Below are positions 33,869 to 37,367 of a stretch of 37,367 bases of DNA, in pieces. The notes under the pieces were generated by a model. That model saw only the letters and a program-made list of their open reading frames with translations, had not been told where the DNA came from and searched no databases. Positions within the stretch are counted from its first letter, which is position 1. Every line of letters begins with the position of its first letter. Source of the DNA: Chloromonas sp. AAM2 (Eukaryota > Chlorophyta > Chlorophyceae > Chlamydomonadales > Chlamydomonadaceae); NCBI GenBank assembly GCA_004335635.1, contig QAXH01005800.1:6093-43459 (forward strand), written 5' to 3'. The position numbers were made by a program, and so were the translations under genes.

Positions 33869-36377
33869 TCACAGATTGGTCTCTGGGTTGACAATGCCTG
33901 GGATGTCCTTTGGGGTCCATGGCTTCTTGGGCAAGCTTGGTCTGCTGTTGGGGTGCGAATCAGGCGCAGGCCTCCTGGATTCCTGCTCAGCCGGTGCTGG
34001 ACCGGCCTTTGGTGCTTCCTTACCACGACCTGTTCCATCAGCACTGGCATTTGTGGCTGCATTACCAGGCTTACTGCCATCAGGGCTGGGACTTGTGGGG
34101 CCCTGAGGGGCAGTATTGCTGTGTCCTGGACGTTGAGACGGTGGGCTTGGGCTATCCCTAGGCACGCTGAGGCGCTGTGTGGCTGCCTGGTCCCTCACCA
34201 CATCCAGCAGCTGCGGGTGGGAGGCAGCCACCTCGGGGTGCAAGGCCCCTTGGACCAGCAATTCAGGGTGTACAAACACCTGGACAAAACAAACAGCATG
34301 CAAGAGGCTTGAACAGAGGCGACGTTGATCAACAAGAGCCCAGGAATGCAGGGCAGTGCCAAGAAGCCAACCGCTAGTACCAGTGCGTTCTGCACTGACT
34401 GGTAAATGCATAAAAACATGCATTTGCGACAGATTGCAAACACACTAGACCCTGTGCTGTGGAGCTTGTGCATCACGTTCGCACACAGAATGGCTCAAGG
34501 TCCTGCCTGGCAAACAGTCGCCCAGGCTGATGCAAACTGACATGAGCTGGCCCATACCTTGGACGTGTCCCTAGGCGGCAGCTCCTTGATCGGCTCAACC
34601 TCGAGAGCACTCGAGAGCGACACCTGCATGTCAGGGCCAGCACAGGCTGCTGCTGACGGGTAAGCATGGCAGGCAGGTCTTCAGCATGGTTGGAAATGCA
34701 GGGTAACAGTGTGTACTTCTGGGCTCTGAGTAACTTCCTGTTGGCACCTTCCTGTTACTTCTGCACAGTGTACGATTCCCTTTGCCTGTGCACGAGACGA
34801 GGTATGGACTGTGTGTTGGCCCATCCTAACTCGAGCTAACAAGAAAGAGTCCAGGTTGTCACCTGGAGCGTTTCCCGCAGGAGGACACTGTTTTCTTCTG
34901 CCAGAAGGCCCAAGTCCTGGACGAACTCCTTGCTCAGCTGAACACGAATCTGCGGGTCACGAAAAGCCACCACACTTTCTGCAGGTCAGCCAGGTAATCT
35001 AACCAGCACAGGCCAAGAGCAATTGTGCAGAAGGTCCGCACACCTGCGTCCCTGTGAACTCTAAACCATACAAACTGTTTGTTACAACACTTGCAGCCAC
35101 TGGATGCACGCACCTCCATGATGCGTTGAGCAATGGCACGCGGGTCCACTCCTGTGCTCGCCACGTTGTCAAACAGCTCAGCACGGCCCTGCAGGGTTGT
35201 CATGAATCACATGTGAGTAACGCCTCCTGTGCTTGATGCTAGTGGGCAATCATCGTGACGTCCTAATCCCGATGTGTCATAATCCCCTTCACAGGATTGT
35301 TGGGCGGGTTGCATACCCTCCTTGATCGGGTTTTACTAAACCACCTGATTATCCTATACCTTCTGTTGAGTCACCCTCCAGGCATTATTGCTAGTAACCC
35401 CCTTGCATGCAGGCTGCAACTTGGTGTGAGCGTTTTGAGTGGTGTAGGACCTACTTTACATTGATGCTAGTCGCCTTGGTCCCAGCCTGTGTAACTTCAC
35501 AGGTCTTACCATGTCGAATTTGGCAATAGTACTAGGGGACTGGAGCATCTTGCGCAGAAATTGCTCTCCACTGATTTCGTCCCTGCAAACGCACAATAAA
35601 ATCAATCTCGTGACAAACTTATCAGGGGCATGTGCTTAAAGATGAGTGCAAGGGTGGCTCACGCACCATGACCCATCCCTTGGGATAGGTGATTCCTTGA
35701 GGTAGCAGAATAGCCAATGGTACACGCTCGGATTGGTTTCTTGCAGATACACCAGCAGGGTTTTCACGGCTCTGCGCAAACAAACATTTGAATGGGAAGC
35801 GTTAGGGTTTGCCCAAGAGCCGCTTGATTGCTTCACATTCGCACATTGCCTGTTCCTTGCACGCACCTCTCAGTCAACAATCCGATCAACCTGCACGCGC
35901 AGCGGCGAACAAGCAAACTGAGCCATTTGCCTTCCAGGCAAACCCTGGCTGATGCGTACAATTCCAGCTTCTCCCACCTGTCTCTGTTGCCATCGCGTAG
36001 AGGCGAATCATCCGGACTACGCAAATGTGCGGGCCTTCCACGGCGCCTGCGCAATGAAGGCAATGGTCTTGATTACTCAAACGAACCCTGCTCTTCTTTC
36101 CTTCGTTTTTCGCCGGAGTCAGGGCGTTCCTTTCAGCACACCTGTTTGGCGCTCCAAATAGGTTTCCTCGAGGTTTGCTGACATTGGCCCTGCGCCAAGC
36201 AGGCTGCACCTTGTCCCGCGCGGAGCTGTGGCGATCAAAAGGGTCCGGGGTTTCTCTGCCGTTGGGACCCAATGGGGACTGCAGAGCCAATATACGTAGA
36301 TTCAGTCTTGTTCGTGACTGGGGTTTAGGGCTTGAGCAAGGCTTGGCTCCCCGCGCAACAGGGCATGAGTATATCAT
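33869..36377 (-). CDS. RbcX-like Rubisco assembly chaperone, extended
   Basis: Eight exons, 36377-36142, 35890-35867, 35771-35667, 35582-35510, 35188-35114, 34949-34863, 34623-34558 and 34279-33869, give 358 residues in frame. Residues 1-78 look like a chloroplast transit peptide (basic, Ser/Pro-rich). The RbcX signatures follow: LIGLLTERAVKTLLVYLQET then NPSVYHWL (RbcX: YLTxxAxxxxLxQLxETNPxxxxWL), SGEQFLRKMLQ, and AIAQRIMEIRVQLSKEFVQD (RbcX: DLALRIMTVREHxAEEVxEF). RbcX dimers clamp the C-terminal tail of the large Rubisco subunit during assembly in cyanobacteria and plastids. Odd points are a longer segment between helices (about residues 137-160) and a 137-residue Pro/Ser-rich C-terminal exon that usual RbcX proteins lack. 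Exon 2 is a 24-nt microexon carrying LIGLLTE. The family call is by motif memory and the function may have diverged. Confidence 0.72.
35281..35331 (+). repeat. Degenerate copy of the 33-bp motif with its upstream box
   Basis: The box AATCCCCTTCAC (35281-35292) stands 18 nt before GTTGGGCGGGTTGCATACCC (35299), the same spacing as at 26888-26906. The copy lies antisense in an intron of the RbcX-like gene and has lost the shared coding frame. Confidence 0.45.
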
Positions 36378-36621
36378 CTGGCTATGGATGCAGTGGACAG
36401 GTGAATCAGTATGCGTTGACCGCAGCCAAGCGCGTAAGCTGTGAAACTTCGAAGTCGCAGTCTATCAAGAAAATACAATCCTCCTACCGAATGTCAGAAA
36501 CCGACTCAATTGTAATGACTTGAGGCGTGCCCGTGCTGAGTGCGTGTGAGCGCCCGTGCTGGGAGTGGGCTGTGACTCAGTGAGCATGTCTTCAACCTGT
36601 GTCGATGCCATCACAAGCCAG

Positions 36622-36660
36622 ATAAGACACAGACCGCACATGATCTGCCAGAAACAGCGA
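36622..36660. repeat. 39-bp repeat, copy 2
   Basis: Matches 29171-29209. On the minus strand it reads FWQIMCGL followed by CLIWLVMA, again hydrophobic. No exon structure around it could be supported. Confidence 0.55.
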
Positions 36661-36873
36661 TTGGGTTATATGTGATATCAGAACTGGCATGTTAGCCTAT
36701 CAACGTGACCGGATTTTGCCTTTGGAAGCACCTACTCAAATGGACGGGATACCGTGTGACTAGTGCCACCTCTCCCAACATGGTGAGTTTCCGTTCAGGA
36801 TCATCAGTTTGTGTCACTGCGCTTGCTCAGTCTGAATTTGCAAATGTAAATGCCTGGTATCAGGAAAAAAGGC

Positions 36874-37359
36874 TCAAGATGTGGCATTATGCGTAAGACA
36901 CCAGGCCCATATCAGTCCTATAAATCCAAAATACATACCGCAAGTGGTCAAAATGGTCCCGCAGGTGTCAGCATGCGACTCTGGTGTACACCTTGCAATG
37001 TGTGGTAGTTTAGTCGACACACCTGAATACCCATCGCTTGTGGAGGCATCGTTTGCGCACAGTGTATGCCTGCCAAGCCGGCTCCGGCACTCAAGAGTGA
37101 TTAGAAGGGCACGAGTGTGAGAATCAGCGTCCGAAATCATGGCTGGAAAGTTCGTCGCGTGTTGAAGGCAGTACATGCGTCTAAGCATTGAGTCAGCCAA
37201 GAACTGACCACAGTTCTGGATTGCCCCAGCAACAGACCGCTGCCAGGCAGCCACTACTGCAGTTGCTGTGGCCAAAGGTGAACCCGGACCAGGACAGGTA
37301 GCCGGGTGAGCGACAAGTAGCGTGCGCGTCCAGGAGCCTGCACAACAGGTGGTGTTGAG
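36874..37359 (-). CDS. Unassigned open frame at the right edge
   Basis: A minus-strand frame is open from a TGA near the window end to a stop at 36874, about 160 codons, without an ATG at its start. The most protein-like part contains VVAAWQRSVAGAIQNCGQFL, SMLRRMYCLQHATNFPAMIS and SHTRALLITLECR. An AG acceptor with GGCCACAG lies at about 37264. It may be a 3' exon of a gene lying to the right, or a transposon or pseudogene piece. I recognise no family. Confidence 0.28.
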   Translation of the reverse strand, partial: LNTTCCAGSWTRTLLVAHPATCPGPGSPLATATAVVAAWQRSVAGAIQNCGQFLADSMLRRMYCLQHATNFPAMISDADSHTRALLITLECRSRLGRHTLCANDASTSDGYSGVSTKLPHIARCTPESHADTCGTILTTCGMYFGFIGLIWAWCLTHNATS

Positions 37360-37367
37360 TGTTCACA

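Noticed and set aside
1..37367. tRNA, rRNA, snRNA or CRISPR features
   Set aside because: I looked for cloverleaf A/B boxes, rRNA signatures and regularly spaced repeats and saw none I could support.

Overview
The window is nuclear DNA of a green alga (Chlorophyta), probably one that has or recently had motile cilia. The genes are intron-rich with mostly canonical GT-AG introns. Three families point to a plastid-bearing green lineage: a plant-type topoisomerase VI A subunit (SPO11-3), an RbcX-like chaperone, and an HflX GTPase whose N-terminus looks like a transit peptide. A full NEK10 kinase, a cilium-linked family, suggests cilia. I cannot name the species. Exon models were built by hand from splice motifs, reading-frame phase and recalled protein families; no search was run. 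All long models stay in frame across every junction.

Layout. 1-1340: 5' part of an HflX-like GTPase gene (minus), running off the left edge. 1341-2900: no gene seen. 2901-6015: four-EF-hand protein (minus). 6072-6767: tentative 94-residue protein (minus) ending 56 nt before the EF-hand start codon. 7012-17627: NEK10 (minus), 24 exons, 1189 residues. 17628-17899: shared upstream region. 17900-23224: TOP6A/SPO11-3 (plus), 14 exons, 413 residues. 23225-24483: no gene seen, one tandem duplication. 24484-25191: unrecognised 101-residue protein (minus). 25452-26163: DPH3 (plus). 26164-29046: repeat-rich, with an almost stop-free 271-codon frame. 29047-29833: glycine-rich, probably plastid protein with one membrane segment (minus). 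30318-31379: Sm D1 (plus). 31380-33868: repeat fragments, including a possible decayed copia-type end. 33869-36377: RbcX-like protein (minus), 8 exons, 358 residues. 36378-37367: short repeat copy and an open frame at the right edge.

How it fits together. This is ordinary euchromatic gene space with three head-to-head gene pairs (NEK10/TOP6A, 101-residue protein/DPH3, glycine-rich protein/SmD1) separated by about 260-480 bp that could hold bidirectional promoters. Functions cover cilia (NEK10, possibly the EF-hand protein), DNA topology (TOP6A), translation (DPH3, HflX), splicing (SmD1) and Rubisco assembly (RbcX-like). The most unusual signals are: a 33-bp motif dispersed in three good copies whose differences are mostly synonymous in one frame; a 53-bp tandem duplication that duplicates a NEK10 5' splice site; the tight minus-strand run NEK10 / small protein / EF-hand; and the RbcX-like protein with a long proline-rich tail.
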